Positions 5,660-6,805 of a DNA stretch of 6,805 nt are shown piece after piece. Below the pieces are notes generated by a model, which saw only the letters and a program-made list of their open reading frames with translations, did not search any database and was not told the origin of the DNA. Position numbers and translations under genes: made by a program. Position 1 is the first letter of the stretch. Each line of letters opens with the position of its first letter. Source of the stretch: Methanobacteriota archaeon (GTDB taxonomy: Archaea > Thermoplasmatota > Poseidoniia > Poseidoniales > Poseidoniaceae); NCBI GenBank assembly GCA_002694585.1, contig NZMM01000041.1, positions 16,537-23,341 on the forward strand, read 5' to 3'.

Positions 5660-6805
5660 TCATTTGGGGAGATGGGCGACGACCTTCATCTCGACCGCAA
5701 TGGGCGTCGGGAGCGCCCGGATGGCCAGGGTGGTTCGGGTGGGGCCGACCTTACCGAGGGTCTCCGCCCAGACTTCGTTGTATCCCGCAAAATCACGGTC
5801 CATGTCAACAAGGAAACTGGTCACGTCGACCACGTCCTCCAAGGTGCCGCCTGCTTCCTTCAGCACCCGTTCAACGTTGGTGATGACGGCATGGGTTTGG
5901 GCCTTGATGTCGTAGTCCAAGGGTTGTCCTGCTTCGTCGTGTATCGGGCCACCGGGAATGGCGTTGGTGCCCGGTTGGCGGGGGCCAACACCGGACAGGT
6001 AGAGCATGTCACCGACGCGGCGAGCGTGCGGGTACGCGCCCACCGGTTTCGGGGCCGTGTCGGTGTTGACGGCGTCCTCACCCTCGACAGGATCCCACAG
6101 GTCCGGTCCGCTGCCTGCGGCGGGCGCAGGTGCTGACGGCACGGTGGCCTCCTCAAGTTGGTCGGCTTCGGTGTCCAGCACGTTTCGGTCGCCGCCGAAC
6201 ACCTCGACGTTTTCCTCGTCGTATTCTTTGTCGCCTTTACCGTTGGAGGTCGGGTCGAGGTGAACCACGGCGCCTCCGGCGCCGTGAAGGGCTTCGTAGG
6301 CGAGCACGTCTCCGGTCAGGTCGTTTCGGTGGTCGTTCATGGCGGAAAGGAACCACATCGGTTTGAAGGCGACGACCTTCTGGACGCGAATTTGATTGTG
6401 GATGGTGCGAGACAATTGGCCGACGTCTTCGAGACGACCGTCGCCCAAGAACTGGAGGATCTTGCGGTTCCACTCGTCGTCCTTGAGGGAGTGAATGCGA
6501 TCGTCCTCGGGCTCGATGCGTCGTGTGAACATGCGGTTGGACAGGGACATGGCGGCGACCACGGCCACTTTCTTCCCAGCGGCTTTCGCCGCATCGAAGC
6601 AGGATTTGGCGAGGACGGTCGTCTCGGCGCGGTTCGCGTACACGTTGGAGGACACGATGACCGCCGGAATGCGGTTGTTTGGGTTCAACAGCGACAGTGA
6701 CACCACGGAGCCGACGTCGATCGGGAAGCCGTGATAGTTGACCGTTCGAGCGGTCAAGCCACGCTGTTCTGCGGCATCGCGCCAAGCGTGGGCGAATTCC
6801 GCATC
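5660..6805 (-). CDS. Extradiol dioxygenase-like (2-aminophenol 1,6-dioxygenase type) / RidA-family 2-aminomuconate deaminase-like fusion (5' partial)
   Basis: The frame is open to the right edge, so the N-terminus is missing. The TTG at 6757 is internal, because family-like sequence (HAWRDAAEQRG) continues upstream of it. Of 381 visible residues, about 1-183 resemble the C-terminal part of LigB-type class III extradiol dioxygenases, closest in style to the 2-aminophenol 1,6-dioxygenase subunits (HGFPIDVG, LNPNNRIPA, SNRMFTRRIEPE, SLKDDEWNRKIL, AFKPMWFL, GAGGAVVHL). Residues 184-251 are an acidic, Ala/Pro-rich linker. Residues 252-381 form a complete RidA/YjgF domain of the 2-aminomuconate deaminase kind (GAYPHARRVGD, YLSGVGPRQPG, AQTHAVITNVERVL, FAGYNEV, GPTRTTLAIRALP), with the family Arg at 357 and Glu at 372. 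In the known pathway the dioxygenase opens the ring of 2-aminophenol and the deaminase converts 2-aminomuconate to 4-oxalocrotonate and ammonia. The first domain has SNR where catalytic members have SH-x and lacks the expected Glu ligand, so it may be a structural subunit. A catalytic partner could lie beyond the window. The exact substrate is unproven. Confidence 0.82.
   Translation of the reverse strand, partial: DAEFAHAWRDAAEQRGLTARTVNYHGFPIDVGSVVSLSLLNPNNRIPAVIVSSNVYANRAETTVLAKSCFDAAKAAGKKVAVVAAMSLSNRMFTRRIEPEDDRIHSLKDDEWNRKILQFLGDGRLEDVGQLSRTIHNQIRVQKVVAFKPMWFLSAMNDHRNDLTGDVLAYEALHGAGGAVVHLDPTSNGKGDKEYDEENVEVFGGDRNVLDTEADQLEEATVPSAPAPAAGSGPDLWDPVEGEDAVNTDTAPKPVGAYPHARRVGDMLYLSGVGPRQPGTNAIPGGPIHDEAGQPLDYDIKAQTHAVITNVERVLKEAGGTLEDVVDVTSFLVDMDRDFAGYNEVWAETLGKVGPTRTTLAIRALPTPIAVEMKVVAHLPK
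5663..6052 (-). other. RidA-family (2-aminomuconate deaminase-like) domain of the fusion protein
   Basis: About 130 residues match the full length of a free-standing RidA protein, so this domain is complete and terminates the polypeptide (ending VVAHLPK). PTRTT supplies the Arg that binds the carboxylate in RidA trimers, and IAVEMKVVA holds the conserved Glu. The GAYPHARRVGD start and the YLSGVGPRQPG loop, with a long insertion before DIKAQT, point to the aminomuconate-deaminase branch rather than the generic enamine deaminase. Trimer formation is expected from the family. Confidence 0.85.

Noticed and set aside
5633..6136. 167-residue plus-strand open frame opposite the fusion gene
   Set aside because: It lies over the conserved RidA domain on the other strand and shows no family features.
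6755..6757. TTG as start codon of the fusion enzyme
   Set aside because: The frame stays open for 16 more codons to the window edge with family-like sequence, so the true start is outside.

Overview
The window is GC-rich and densely coding. It looks like a piece of an archaeal genome, most likely a marine Group II euryarchaeon (Candidatus Poseidoniales). The reasons are two adjacent secreted proteins built of Ig-like repeats with many N-glycosylation sequons, a single C-terminal membrane anchor, and short acidic tails ending in a Trp/Tyr-rich motif. I also see no bacterial-type promoters or Shine-Dalgarno sites. The lineage is an inference from protein style, because no rRNA or other marker gene is present.

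Left half (1-4121, plus strand): two tandem, overlapping genes for type I surface proteins. The first is cut by the left edge and shows one partial and three full Ig-like domains, a membrane helix, a poly-Asp stretch, four collagen-like GPSGPAP heptapeptides and a Trp-rich end. The second is nearly 900 residues, with a signal peptide, eight Ig-like domains, a membrane helix, an acidic tail and a related Trp-containing end. They look like paralogues made as a pair.

Right half (4122-6805, minus strand): a 12-helix APC-superfamily amino acid permease with an unusual duplicated 11-residue helix at its N-terminus. Its stop codon directly abuts the stop of the surface-protein gene. Upstream of it, after a 104-base gap, is a gene cut by the right edge. 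It fuses a class III extradiol (2-aminophenol 1,6-dioxygenase-like) domain to a RidA-family, 2-aminomuconate-deaminase-like domain. The dioxygenase part appears to lack catalytic positions and resembles the non-catalytic alpha subunit.

The fusion and the permease share strand and order and may form a unit for uptake and ring-cleavage catabolism of an aromatic amino compound, for example a tryptophan/kynurenine or aminophenol derivative. That pathway is a hypothesis; only the domain identities are well supported. I see no tRNA, rRNA, CRISPR array, insertion sequence or convincing terminator.
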